Made by a program: the position numbers and the translations under genes
Assembly (NCBI RefSeq): GCF_044772865.1
Contig: NZ_CP173029.1
Span: 620,001 to 684,000 of the forward strand
Source of the DNA: Algirhabdus cladophorae
Lineage (GTDB): Bacteria > Pseudomonadota > Alphaproteobacteria > Rhodobacterales > Rhodobacteraceae
Direction: 5' to 3'
Length of the DNA stretch: 64,000 nt
Notes under the pieces: generated by a model
Told to the model about the DNA's origin: nothing
The model's input: only the letters and a program-made list of their open reading frames with translations
The model's database searches: none
In this document: one piece after another, positions 1-8,023 of the stretch
How positions within the stretch are numbered: position 1 is the first letter of the stretch
Layout: each line of letters opens with the position of its first letter

Positions 1-427
1 GGTGCTTTATGGATTTTTGTTGTGCTTTGCGAGCACCAGTTCGGGCACTGTGCTGCACTATGTTTTTGACATGCCGGCGCCCTATGGGTTTTGGTCCCTG
101 CCCAAACTTTTGGGTGTGCCCGGCGGGGTGATCCTGACCTTGGGCGCACTGTGGATGCTGGATCTAAAACGGCGGGCGGATCCTGAACTTGGCGCTGCTT
201 CAGCTTGGGGCGGCGAGGTCGGGTTTATCGCCCTGCTGGGGTTCGTAGCCTTTAGTGGCGTGATACTCTATGCGCTGGGTAGCACGGCTGCGATGCCCAG
301 CCTGTTGGCACTGCACCTTGGCGCTGTACTGAGCTTTTTCCTGCTCACACCCTACACCAAAATGGCCCACGGGTTTTACCGTATGGCCGCCCTTGTGCGG
401 GACGCACAGCGCAAGCGTAGCGATTAG
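1..427 (+). CDS. tcuB: TcuB/CitB-like membrane cytochrome, C-terminal part (cut by left edge)
   Basis: This is the C-terminal ~141 residues of a membrane protein that continues beyond the left edge. It shows at least three hydrophobic segments (near residues 1-20, 38-52 and 70-90, plus one around 100-117). Histidines in LHYVF, LHLGA and KMAHGFYR could be haem ligands. The pattern matches the membrane half of TcuB/CitB, the electron-transfer partner of the flavoprotein TcuA in tricarballylate/citrate-analogue oxidation; this is family knowledge recalled from sequence pattern. The N-terminal iron-sulfur half expected in TcuB is outside the window. It converges on the metallo-hydrolase gene, and the two stop codons overlap by 4 bp. 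No regulation can be judged. A generic cytochrome b-type membrane protein is the main alternative. Confidence 0.7.
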   Translation, partial: VLYGFLLCFASTSSGTVLHYVFDMPAPYGFWSLPKLLGVPGGVILTLGALWMLDLKRRADPELGAASAWGGEVGFIALLGFVAFSGVILYALGSTAAMPSLLALHLGAVLSFFLLTPYTKMAHGFYRMAALVRDAQRKRSD

Positions 428-1311
428 AGCTTATTTACTGGCACCTTAAGGGCCATGTCGCCTTGGGTGTCAGTTGGGATTTCACCAGCGCGAATGTTGA
501 CCTGTAGCGACGGGATGATCAGCTTGGGCATGGCCAGCTGCGCATCGCGTGTTTCGCGCATTTTGACAAAGGCCGCACGCGAGGCATTGCCGCCCACATG
601 GATGTTGGCGCGGCGTTGATCGCCGACAGTGGTTTCCCACGCGATGGCACGCCCGCCGGGGCCGTAGTCATGACAGACGAATAACCGCATTTCGGATGGC
701 AGGGCCAAAACGCGAGTGATGCTATCGTAAAGCTGCCCAGCGTCGCCGCCGGGAAAATCCGCCCGTGCCGAACCGCCATCAGGCATAAACAAAGTATCCC
801 CCGCAAAGGCCGCGTCGCCCATGATATGCACCATGCAGGCAGGCGTATGACCCGGGGTGTGCAGAGCAGTACAGGTCATGGATCCGACCTGATAGGTATC
901 GTTATCTACGAACAACCGGTCAAATTGCGACCCGTCGCGGGCAAATTCAGTGCCCTCATTAAAGATTTTACCGAAGGTTTCCTGCACTGTCAGGATATGT
1001 TCGCCGATGCCGATTTTGCCGCCCAGTTCCTGTTGAATATAGGGCGCGCCGGACAGGTGATCGGCGTGCACATGGCTTTCGATGATCCATTCCAGTTTCA
1101 GATCATGCGCCTTGATGTAGCTGATGATTGCATCGGCGCTGTCGTAACTCAAACGCCCTGCGGCGTAGTCAAATTCCATTACAGCGTCGATCACTGCGCA
1201 GGCGCGGCTGTCAGGGTCTTTGACCACATAGCTGATGGTGTTTGATTGCGCGTCAAAGAAGGCCTCAACCGAGGGTGTTTTGTCCATTTGCAATTGGGGC
1301 AGGGCTGACAT
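424..1311 (-). CDS. MBL-fold hydrolase, persulfide dioxygenase / Blh-like
   Basis: This 295-residue metallo-beta-lactamase-fold protein carries the metal-binding motif SHVHADH near residues 79-85. A second histidine lies in HTPGHTPACM (~150), an aspartate in GDTLF (~170) and a third-ligand histidine in LFVCHDYGPGG (~213). This arrangement is typical of ETHE1-like persulfide dioxygenases and of Blh, which detoxify sulfane sulfur in the cytoplasm. The start is supported by an AAGGAG ribosome-binding site about 8 bases upstream. The next gene upstream on the same strand is a rhodanese, the usual sulfur-handling partner, so the two probably form a small operon. A glyoxalase-II-like activity cannot be excluded, but the length and the rhodanese neighbour favour sulfur metabolism. 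Confidence 0.82.
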   Translation of the reverse strand: MSALPQLQMDKTPSVEAFFDAQSNTISYVVKDPDSRACAVIDAVMEFDYAAGRLSYDSADAIISYIKAHDLKLEWIIESHVHADHLSGAPYIQQELGGKIGIGEHILTVQETFGKIFNEGTEFARDGSQFDRLFVDNDTYQVGSMTCTALHTPGHTPACMVHIMGDAAFAGDTLFMPDGGSARADFPGGDAGQLYDSITRVLALPSEMRLFVCHDYGPGGRAIAWETTVGDQRRANIHVGGNASRAAFVKMRETRDAQLAMPKLIIPSLQVNIRAGEIPTDTQGDMALKVPVNKL

Positions 1312-1402
1312 CGGGCGGCTCCTTATGGGGATCTAAAAAGCGAAAAGCTGTGGGCGAAGCTTGGAAGCCGCCCCCGAGTTTTGTCAAGAGCGATGTGGCG
1401 GG

Positions 1403-1801
1403 CTATGGATCCATGCGCGCGACCGGCCCGCCTTGTTTTTCCCAAGTGGAAAAGCCCTCTTTGAGGTGGGCGGCGGCAAATCCCATGTCTTGCAGCGTGG
1501 CTGTGGTTAGGGCAGATCGCCAGCCCGAGGCACAGTGAAAAACGTAGGTTTTGTCAGTTTGATCAAAGATTTCTTTGAAATAAGGGCTGTCCGGATCCAC
1601 CCAGAATTCGATCATGCCACGTGGTGCGTGAAAACTGCCGGGGATAAATCCGCTTCGTTGGCGTTCGCGGATGTCGCGAATATCGACAACCACCAGTTTG
1701 GGATCGTCCAGCATCGCAATCAGATCGGAGGTTTCAATTTCGGTAATCCGGGCGCGGGCCTTGGCGACCATTTCGGCAGAGGATATTTTCAAAGAAGCCA
1801 T
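1403..1801 (-). CDS. rhodanese-like sulfurtransferase
   Basis: This is a single rhodanese domain of 132 residues. The active-site loop CASGWR, with Cys ~90, would carry the persulfide. The N-terminal part contains VVVDIRDIRERQ, the usual CH2A-type strand of the fold. I chose the start at 1801 because AAGGGA lies about 8 bases upstream. A longer reading frame to 1861 adds an arginine- and lysine-rich stretch with no supporting ribosome-binding site. The gene is followed, about 90 bp downstream on the same strand, by the persulfide-dioxygenase-like gene. The pair probably moves sulfane sulfur (thiosulfate or glutathione persulfide) towards sulfite. The natural substrate cannot be told from sequence. 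Confidence 0.85.
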   Translation of the reverse strand: MASLKISSAEMVAKARARITEIETSDLIAMLDDPKLVVVDIRDIRERQRSGFIPGSFHAPRGMIEFWVDPDSPYFKEIFDQTDKTYVFHCASGWRSALTTATLQDMGFAAAHLKEGFSTWEKQGGPVARMDP

Positions 1802-1958
1802 ATTGGCGCGTCCCTTGCAAAGATTTCGCATCAGCTTGCCATGGGGATCTGATCGAAACAACGGGACTTTTCAAATGCGCGCCGGGGCAGGGTGGAGACC
1901 ATGGGCGCGGCGACCGCCCATGGTTGTTTTGGTAAGACCGCGTCGGGCATCATGCCCC

Positions 1959-3254
1959 TTAGACAAAGCGGTTGACGATATTCTCAAGGATCTCCTGACG
2001 GCCTGAACGTGGCTGTGGATCGATGGCTTCTGCGTCTACACGGGCGGCTGCACTGGCCAGGTCCCCGTCCAGCATTGCCGCGGCGGCAGGCGTGTCCCAG
2101 CCTGCGTAACGCTCGGCGCGCATGGCCTCTAGGGTGCCGTCCTCCAGCATGGCGGCAGCGGCCTTGAAGCCCCGTGCACAGACATCCATCGCCCCTGCGT
2201 GACCGGCGATCAGATCCACTGGATCCAGCGACTGACGGCGCAGTTTGGCGTCAAAGTTGGTGCCGCCTTTGGTAAACCCACCGGCCTTGAGCACTTCGTA
2301 ATAGGCCAGCGCAACCTCGGGCACATTGTTCGGGAATTGATCAGTGTCCCAGCCAGATTGATAGTCATTGCGGTTCATATCGATAGAGCCAAAGATCCCG
2401 AGGGAGGCCGCCAGAGCAAGCTCATGTTCGAACGAATGGCCTGCAAGGATCGCGTGGCCCTGTTCGATGTTCATTTGCACTTCGCCTTCCAGACCGAACT
2501 CTTTGAGGAAGCCGTACACTGTTGCCACGTCATAATCATACTGGTGCTTTGACGGCTCTTGCGGCTTGGGTTCCACCAAAATAGCGCCTTCAAAGCCAAT
2601 CTTGTGCTTGTATTCCACGGCCATTTGCAGGAACCGGCCCGCCTGCTGACGTTCGCGTTTAAGATCAGTGTTCAGGAGGGTTTCATAGCCCTCGCGCCCG
2701 CCCCAAAGCACGTAGTTCTGACCGCCCATTTTATGAGTGGCATCCATGCACAGCTTGACCGTGGCGGCTGACCAGGCAAACACATCTGGATCAGGGTTTG
2801 TCGCTGCGCCAGACATAAACCGACGGTGGCTGAACATATTCGCGGTGCCCCACAACAGCTTGGTTTTGCTGCTTTCCATTTTGCCCGTGAGGTAGTCGAT
2901 GATGTCCTCGAAATTACGACGGCTTTCGGCAAAGCTGTCACCCTCGGGGCGAATGTCGGCGTCATGCCAGCAAAAGTAAGGTACCCCCAATAAATCAAAC
3001 ATCTCAAACGCCACATCGGCCTTTAGCCGTGCCTTATCCATCGTGTCGCCAAACCAAGGGCGATCAAAGGTTTGACCACCAAAAGGGTCCCCGCCTGGCC
3101 AGGCAAAAGAATGCCAGTAGGCCACAGCAAAGCGCAGATGATCCTCCATCCGTTTGCCCATGAACATTTCGTCGGGATTGTAATGGCGATAGGCCAGCCC
3201 CGTGGAATTTGGATCATAGTGGAGCGGTTCGATATCTTGGAAAAAACTGGTCAT
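1959..3254 (-). CDS. xylA: xylose isomerase
   Basis: This 431-residue protein is full length for class II xylose isomerases (about 435-440). Catalytic elements are visible: FCWHDADIRPEG with the catalytic His ~97 and Asp ~100, the metal-binding VEPKPQEPSKHQYDYD (~230), NIEQGHAILAGHSFEHE (~265) and GSIDMNRND (~290). It converts D-xylose to D-xylulose in the cytoplasm with divalent metal. It lies 12 bp downstream of a LacI-family gene on the same strand, so regulator and enzyme are almost certainly cotranscribed from a promoter near the operator at 4367-4388. No xylulokinase or xylose ABC transporter is visible in the window; those functions would be elsewhere. Confidence 0.96.
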   Translation of the reverse strand: MTSFFQDIEPLHYDPNSTGLAYRHYNPDEMFMGKRMEDHLRFAVAYWHSFAWPGGDPFGGQTFDRPWFGDTMDKARLKADVAFEMFDLLGVPYFCWHDADIRPEGDSFAESRRNFEDIIDYLTGKMESSKTKLLWGTANMFSHRRFMSGAATNPDPDVFAWSAATVKLCMDATHKMGGQNYVLWGGREGYETLLNTDLKRERQQAGRFLQMAVEYKHKIGFEGAILVEPKPQEPSKHQYDYDVATVYGFLKEFGLEGEVQMNIEQGHAILAGHSFEHELALAASLGIFGSIDMNRNDYQSGWDTDQFPNNVPEVALAYYEVLKAGGFTKGGTNFDAKLRRQSLDPVDLIAGHAGAMDVCARGFKAAAAMLEDGTLEAMRAERYAGWDTPAAAAMLDGDLASAAARVDAEAIDPQPRSGRQEILENIVNRFV

Positions 3255-3266
3255 AGTCGTGGTGCC

Positions 3267-4310
3267 TTATGGGTCAAAAGATGGATCGGGTAGGTTGTCG
3301 CGCAGATAGATCGCGGGAATAAGGTCTGGGGCAGGGGGCGGCGGCAGATCGTCGATGCTGGCGCGCAGATAGGCCAAGGCGCGGGTCAGTTCGATCTCGG
3401 GCCGTTGGTCGATGATCACATCCACCAGACCGCGAGCGAGGGCCTGACGGGCAGGGTCGACCAGTTCATGCAGGATGCAGCAAAACGGGCGAGGGCGGTC
3501 AAAATCAGCCAGCCAGTCAACTAACCCTTCATTCCCGGCACCGACGTTGTAGATTCCGGTGATTGGACCAGCCGATGCGGTGGCTGTCTTGAGTTTTCCA
3601 TGCAAGGTCGCAGGATCGTCTTGTGTCTCGATCAGGGTGGTGAGTGTGATGTTGGGAAAGTCGCGGCTTAACACAGCGCGAAACCCTTGCAGCCGGTCTG
3701 CGTGGTCCAATGCGTCCAAGGATCCGGCGGCCACAACCACTTGGCCTTTTAGGCCTGCGTGGGCCATGCCCATTAACCGCGCCGCAGAACGCCCGGCCTT
3801 GTCATTATTAATGCCAATATACTGGTCGCGACAGCCGTTTGGCAGGTCCGAAACCAGCGAGACAATTTTGGTCCCTGTGGCGCGGATTTGCTCAAGAGGG
3901 GCGATCAGGCCCGCGTCCTGAAGGCCAACAATCGCAAGGCCATCATAGGCTTTGTCGATCACATTGCTAAGGATAGTGCGCAATGCATCGGGCCGAAAGG
4001 CGTCGACTTCGATCACGTCTATTGTGACTTGTGCGTGTTTTAGGTGATCTATGGTTTTGTCCAGATGGGCATGCATCCGGGCAAAAAAGGCGTGGGTCCG
4101 CCGTGGAATCAGAAAGGCAATTTTCTGGGTGCGACTGCGCGACAGATTGGCGGCGGCCACATTGCGCACATAGCCCAGTTGCGCCATGGCGTTTTGCACT
4201 TTGGTGGCGGATTTTGCGGCCACTTTGCCGCGTTGGTTCAAAACACGATCGGCGGTCGCATAGCTGACCCCTGCCAACTGCGCGACGTCCTGCAACGTCG
4301 GGCTTTTCAT
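3267..4310 (-). CDS. LacI-family transcriptional regulator (probable xylose regulator)
   Basis: The 347-residue protein has a textbook LacI N-terminal helix-turn-helix (TLQDVAQLAGVSYATADRVL, residues ~5-24) and hinge region. A periplasmic-binding-protein-like effector domain follows, from KIAFLIPRR at ~63. This subgroup binds sugars, as in LacI, RbsR and XylR-type repressors. It is the first gene of a two-gene unit with xylA (12 bp apart), suggesting repression relieved by xylose or a related sugar; that effector is inferred from context only. A 22-bp dyad with a central ACGT lies 57-78 bp upstream of the start codon and fits a LacI-type operator, so autoregulation is likely. The start is the first ATG ahead of the HTH. 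Confidence 0.9.
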   Translation of the reverse strand: MKSPTLQDVAQLAGVSYATADRVLNQRGKVAAKSATKVQNAMAQLGYVRNVAAANLSRSRTQKIAFLIPRRTHAFFARMHAHLDKTIDHLKHAQVTIDVIEVDAFRPDALRTILSNVIDKAYDGLAIVGLQDAGLIAPLEQIRATGTKIVSLVSDLPNGCRDQYIGINNDKAGRSAARLMGMAHAGLKGQVVVAAGSLDALDHADRLQGFRAVLSRDFPNITLTTLIETQDDPATLHGKLKTATASAGPITGIYNVGAGNEGLVDWLADFDRPRPFCCILHELVDPARQALARGLVDVIIDQRPEIELTRALAYLRASIDDLPPPPAPDLIPAIYLRDNLPDPSFDP

Positions 4311-4366
4311 CGTGTTTTCCCCCTTTGACCCGCAAGATATGCGGTTTGGGGGAGTGTTGCCTCAAG

Positions 4367-4388
4367 AAATGATAGACGTCAATCATTT
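4367..4388. promoter_or_regulatory. probable LacI-type operator upstream of lacI-xylA
   Basis: A dyad with outer arms AAATGAT and ATCATTT is centred on ACGT and reads TGATAGACGTCAATCA in the core. A central CpG within a symmetric 16-bp core is characteristic of LacI-family operators. It sits 57-78 bp upstream of the regulator start and 39 bp past the stop of the DUF1045 gene. Confidence 0.65.
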
Positions 4389-4426
4389 TATTATTTGCGC
4401 ATGTTTGGCACGTGTTTTCTGCGGGT

Positions 4427-5125
4427 TTAGTCGGTGGCCGGGGCCAAGGGGAACCGTTCGATGACGTGGAATCGCCCGTCTCTGGATTGACCACAAAGTG
4501 TCAAATGGCGCATCCAAAAGGGCTGCGCTAACAGGGGCGTCATAGGTGTTTCGAGCGCTGCGGCCACGGCCTTGACATGATCAGGAGGCAAGGATCCTGT
4601 CAGGGTCAGATGAAATTTGAAGCACTCTAAAATATATGGATAGCCCCATTGGGTGAGGTACGCGTCTTGTTGCGGGGTCAGACCTGCCGCGCGCCGCCGG
4701 TTCAGATCAAATTGGGTCATTGGGGCTCGGAACCCGTCCAGATCTTGCACGCATGCAGCCGCAAAGCCTGTAAAATGTGGGTTGGGTGCGGCTAACACCA
4801 GAGCCACGAAATGCCCCAGAGTGCCAAGGCGCAAGTGCCCCATTTCAAAGGCGGTATGGCTGCTTGCGAATTGGTCTACGGCGTTTTGCAATTGGGTTAG
4901 CGTCTTGCCCTTAGCCAGATAGAACGGGGCTTTGAGGGTGCCATGAAAGCCGTATTTGCGCGGTGTCTGGGTGATTTGATCCACAGTCTGTGGCAGATCC
5001 GCGATGTCGGGATGGGGCTGGCTGCGACCCTGATGCACGTCCCATCCCAACCAAGCAGCGGCGAAATGGGTGATCGGGTGATCCGGTGCGGGGGTGTAAT
5101 AGACGGCGTACCGCTCAAAATCCAT
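4427..5125 (-). CDS. DUF1045 protein, phosphonate-metabolism-associated 2H phosphoesterase fold
   Basis: This 232-residue protein carries two histidine motifs of the 2H (LigT/2'-5' RNA ligase-like) fold: HGTLKAPF near residue 75 and HLTLTGSL near residue 178. The family (DUF1045, TIGR03223) is known as a putative phosphonate-metabolism protein found in C-P lyase gene neighbourhoods. That association fits the divergently transcribed phnM 121 bp away. I chose the ATG at 5125 (MDFERYAVYYTP) because homologues begin like this. A longer frame to 5332 adds unrelated sequence overlapping the phnM start. The precise reaction is not established as far as I know; hydrolysis of a cyclic phosphate ester would fit the fold and the pathway. 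Confidence 0.82.
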   Translation of the reverse strand: MDFERYAVYYTPAPDHPITHFAAAWLGWDVHQGRSQPHPDIADLPQTVDQITQTPRKYGFHGTLKAPFYLAKGKTLTQLQNAVDQFASSHTAFEMGHLRLGTLGHFVALVLAAPNPHFTGFAAACVQDLDGFRAPMTQFDLNRRRAAGLTPQQDAYLTQWGYPYILECFKFHLTLTGSLPPDHVKAVAAALETPMTPLLAQPFWMRHLTLCGQSRDGRFHVIERFPLAPATD

Positions 5126-5246
5126 TTTATCGCCTCTTCGCACTTGATTTCTGCGGCTCACCTGATGTCCTTGGTTAGACAAAAAATTGTGACCGCGCCA
5201 GAGTGGGACAGGTTCACACCTGAGCGTTGCAAAAAAGAGGGCCCCG

Positions 5247-6419
5247 ATGAAAGACAACCCACAGCGCAATGCGGCCCTTGCTTCGGTCACGCTGACAAAT
5301 GCCAAGGTGATTTTAGCCGACGAGGTGATCAATGGGACGGTACGCGTGAGCGACGGTGTGATCGCTGAAATCGATCAGGGCCCGGTGCAAGCCCGCGATG
5401 CGATTGATTGTGACGGCGATTATATTTGTGCCGGATTGGTCGAGCTGCACACGGACAATTTAGAACGGCACATGCAGCCGCGACCCGGTGTCAAATGGCC
5501 CTTGCAAGCCGCAGTAATGGCCCATGATGCCGAGTTAGCGTCAGTGGGGATTACCACAGTTTTTGATGCTCTACGTGTGGGCTCAATCACCTCAAGTGCG
5601 AAGGCGCGATACGCCAAATATGCCCGTCCAGTGGCTGATGAAATCCTGAAGTTGCAAACTTCTGGCCAAATGCGGGTCAGTCATTTCCTGCATCTGCGCG
5701 CAGAGGTGTGTTCAGAAACCGTGATCGAGGAATTGGAGGAGTTCACACCGGCCGATCGCATTGGCATTGTGAGCATTATGGACCACACGCCGGGCCAGCG
5801 TCAGTTCCGTGATCTGGCCAAAATGTCTGCTTATGTGCAGGGCAAATATGGGATGTCGGATCAGGAATTGCGGGATCACTTTGCCCATTTGTACCATCTG
5901 CGCGATACTTACGGGGCGGTACATGAAGCACAGGCCGCAGCCATTGGGCAGCGATTTGGCGCAGTGATTGCAAGTCACGATGACACCACACTTGCGGACG
6001 TGCAAAATGCGGCAAAACACAAAGCCAAGATCGCGGAATTCCCCACATCGATTGAGGCAGCGATAGCCTGCAAGGCCGCTGGTATCGCAGTGATGATGGG
6101 CGCGCCCAACCTGCTGCGCGGGGGCAGTCACTCGGGTAATGTCGCGGCCTCGGATTTGGCACAGCAGGGTGTCTTGGATATTCTCAGTTCTGATTACGTG
6201 CCTGCCTCACTATTGATGGCAGCGGTGCAATTTGGTCTGGACTATGGCGACTTGGCGCAGGGATTGCACCGCGTGACAGCAGCACCGGCACAGGCGGTTC
6301 AACTGACGGAACGCGGCGAGATTGCGCTGGGCAAGCGGGCGGATTTGGTGCGTTTTCGTCTGATTGACCAGTTGCCGTCGATCAAAGGCACATGGCGTGA
6401 GGGTCTGCGCGTGGCGTAG
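5247..6419 (+). CDS. phnM: alpha-D-ribose 1-methylphosphonate 5-triphosphate diphosphatase
   Basis: This 390-residue amidohydrolase-superfamily protein has the PhnM signatures ELHTDNLERHMQPRPG (residues ~65-80), IMDHTPGQRQFRD (~172-184) and ASHDDTTLADV (~243-253), followed by the C-terminal SDYVPASLL region (~310). In the carbon-phosphorus lyase pathway it removes pyrophosphate from ribose 1-methylphosphonate 5-triphosphate before cleavage by PhnJ. Here it stands alone: phnGHIJKL are not in the window, and the only linked gene is the divergent DUF1045 gene. The rest of the pathway may be elsewhere or absent. The start ATG follows a GAGGG-type ribosome-binding site. The family call is firm; the functional context is open. 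Confidence 0.92.
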   Translation: MKDNPQRNAALASVTLTNAKVILADEVINGTVRVSDGVIAEIDQGPVQARDAIDCDGDYICAGLVELHTDNLERHMQPRPGVKWPLQAAVMAHDAELASVGITTVFDALRVGSITSSAKARYAKYARPVADEILKLQTSGQMRVSHFLHLRAEVCSETVIEELEEFTPADRIGIVSIMDHTPGQRQFRDLAKMSAYVQGKYGMSDQELRDHFAHLYHLRDTYGAVHEAQAAAIGQRFGAVIASHDDTTLADVQNAAKHKAKIAEFPTSIEAAIACKAAGIAVMMGAPNLLRGGSHSGNVAASDLAQQGVLDILSSDYVPASLLMAAVQFGLDYGDLAQGLHRVTAAPAQAVQLTERGEIALGKRADLVRFRLIDQLPSIKGTWREGLRVA

Positions 6420-6478
6420 ATTTTGCCGCACAGCGTATTTGTTTTGCTTATTTATTGGGCAATAGACTGCGCGGCGCG

Positions 6479-6516
6479 CCAGAAACTTTGGGTCCAGCGT
6501 TTGCAAAGGTTTCTGG
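6479..6516. repeat. inverted repeat upstream of ureD
   Basis: CCAGAAACTTTG is mirrored by CAAAGGTTTCTGG, giving a 12-13 bp stem with one bulge and a 13-base loop. It lies between phnM and ureD, ending 40 bp before the ureD start. It could be the phnM terminator, although no T-run follows, or a leader hairpin controlling the urease operon. Confidence 0.5.
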
Positions 6517-6556
6517 TGGCTTGCATGCCCTGTGATCCTCTGGTGAACTCTGGCGG

Positions 6557-7402
6557 ATGACTGTTCCGATCCAACTTGACCCATCTGCGGCCCGTCCTGT
6601 GCCGCAACAGCCGCGCGCGCAAGGCTCCCTTAGCGTTTCGTCCAAAGCACGCGCTGAGATGTCTGTTTTGGATGATATGCATCAGCGTGGGTCTTATAAA
6701 TTGTTGTTCCCGCGCCGCAACGGCAGCGCTCTGGAGGCCGTGGTGATCAATACGGCTGGGGGTGTGACAGGTGGCGACCGGTATCAGCTAACTGCCCATG
6801 CAGGGGCGAACACGCAATTGATCCTGACCACGCAAGCAGCCGAACGGGCCTATCGTGCCCAAGCAGGTGAAGTGGGGCAAGTGACAAACACCCTCAGTGC
6901 GGGGTCTCATGCGGCTTTGCACTGGATGCCGCAGGAAACAATATTGTTCGATAACTGCGCCCTAGATCGCACGCTAAGCGTGGATTTGGATACGACTGCT
7001 ACGGCGTTGATCTGTGAAACACTGGTTTTTGGCCGAATGGCTATGGGCGAAGTTCTGAACTCTGCGGTATTGCGCGACCGGATCACTGTGCGCCGCGCAG
7101 GTGTGCCTGTGTTTTTGGACGCGCTGCATTTGTCTGGCGATGTGGCGTCGCATTTGGCCGATCCGGCGGTGGCGGCAGGGGCCGGTGCGCTGGCTACAGT
7201 GGTTTATACAGCACCGGATGCCCAGACCCATCTACAGCCGATCCGCGACAGCCTTGGCCCGCAGGCAGGTGTCAGCCTGCTGGGTCCTGATCTGTTGGTG
7301 ATCCGTGCGTTGGCTCACGATAGTTTTGTGCTGCGCGGGACACTTGTTCCGCTTTTAAAGCGCCTGAGCGGCGCGCCTGTTCCTCGACCTTGGATGATAT
7401 GA
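6557..7402 (+). CDS. ureD: urease accessory protein UreD
   Basis: UreD of 281 residues is the scaffold that binds apo-urease (UreABC) and recruits UreF and UreG for nickel insertion. Recognisable family features are the RGSYKLLFPR segment (~43), the glycine-rich NTAGGVTGGDRYQL (~64-77), the conserved TTQAAERAYR (~92) and the PQETILFD block (~126). It is the first gene of a tightly packed ureDABCEFG operon (1 bp to ureA). No urea ABC transporter or UreH/J permease gene is adjacent. Length is normal for the family. Confidence 0.95.
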   Translation: MTVPIQLDPSAARPVPQQPRAQGSLSVSSKARAEMSVLDDMHQRGSYKLLFPRRNGSALEAVVINTAGGVTGGDRYQLTAHAGANTQLILTTQAAERAYRAQAGEVGQVTNTLSAGSHAALHWMPQETILFDNCALDRTLSVDLDTTATALICETLVFGRMAMGEVLNSAVLRDRITVRRAGVPVFLDALHLSGDVASHLADPAVAAGAGALATVVYTAPDAQTHLQPIRDSLGPQAGVSLLGPDLLVIRALAHDSFVLRGTLVPLLKRLSGAPVPRPWMI

Positions 7403-7403
7403 C

Positions 7404-7706
7404 ATGAACCTAACACCCCGTGAAAAAGACAAATTATTGGTCTCGATGGCCGCTGAAGTGGCCCGCAGGCGCCTGTCGCGTGGGGTTAAGCTGAACCACC
7501 CCGAAGCCATCGCATTGATCACCGATGCCGTGGTCGAAGGCGCGCGCGATGGTCGGTCCGTGGCTGATATGATGCAGGCAGGCGCCGCTGTGATCACCCG
7601 CGATCAATGCATGGAAGGCGTGCCCGAAATGATCCACGAAGTGCAGGTCGAAGCCACCTTTCCCGACGGGACCAAACTGGTCACTGTCCACAACCCGATT
7701 CGCTAG
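7404..7706 (+). CDS. ureA: urease subunit gamma
   Basis: This is the 100-residue gamma subunit, the standard length, of the three-chain bacterial urease. It begins with NLTPREKDKLL and contains the conserved RGVKLNHPEAIALI and the C-terminal VHNPIR. Together with UreB and UreC it forms the (alpha-beta-gamma)3 enzyme that hydrolyses urea to ammonia and carbamate in the cytoplasm. It starts one base after the ureD stop and is followed by ureB after a 9-bp gap that contains an AGGAGG ribosome-binding site. Subunits are separate, not fused as in plants or Helicobacter. Confidence 0.97.
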   Translation: MNLTPREKDKLLVSMAAEVARRRLSRGVKLNHPEAIALITDAVVEGARDGRSVADMMQAGAAVITRDQCMEGVPEMIHEVQVEATFPDGTKLVTVHNPIR

Positions 7707-7715
7707 GAGGCCACG

Positions 7716-8021
7716 ATGATCCCCGGAGAACTCTTCCCCGCAGAGGGCGAACTTGATCTGAACCCTGGCCGTGAAGTGACTGTGCTGATGGTGGCCAATA
7801 CGGGTGACCGTCCTGTGCAAGTCGGCTCGCATTATCATTTCGCCGAAAGCAATTCGGCTTTGGATTTCGACCGCGATGCCGCCCGTGGCCAGCGTCTGGA
7901 TATTGCCGCTGGCACTGCTGTGCGGTTTGAGCCCGGCCAACGCCGTGAGGTCAGCCTGATCCCCATCGCCGGGGACCGCAAAATCTATGGATTTAACCAG
8001 CAAGTGATGGGGGATCTGTAA
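7716..8021 (+). CDS. ureB: urease subunit beta
   Basis: This is the 101-residue beta subunit, of typical length, with conserved GELFPAEGEL near the N-terminus, VGSHYHFAESN (~37-47) and the C-terminal IYGFNQQVMG. It completes the structural set between ureA and ureC. A strong AGGAGG ribosome-binding site precedes the ATG, and only 2 bp separate its stop from ureC, consistent with stoichiometric synthesis from one transcript. Confidence 0.97.
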   Translation: MIPGELFPAEGELDLNPGREVTVLMVANTGDRPVQVGSHYHFAESNSALDFDRDAARGQRLDIAAGTAVRFEPGQRREVSLIPIAGDRKIYGFNQQVMGDL

Positions 8022-8023
8022 CG

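Noticed and set aside
7588..7598. TGTGATCACC match inside ureA
   Set aside because: 9 of 10 matches to the TCA operator, but within conserved ureA codons and without a paired site, so explained by protein coding.
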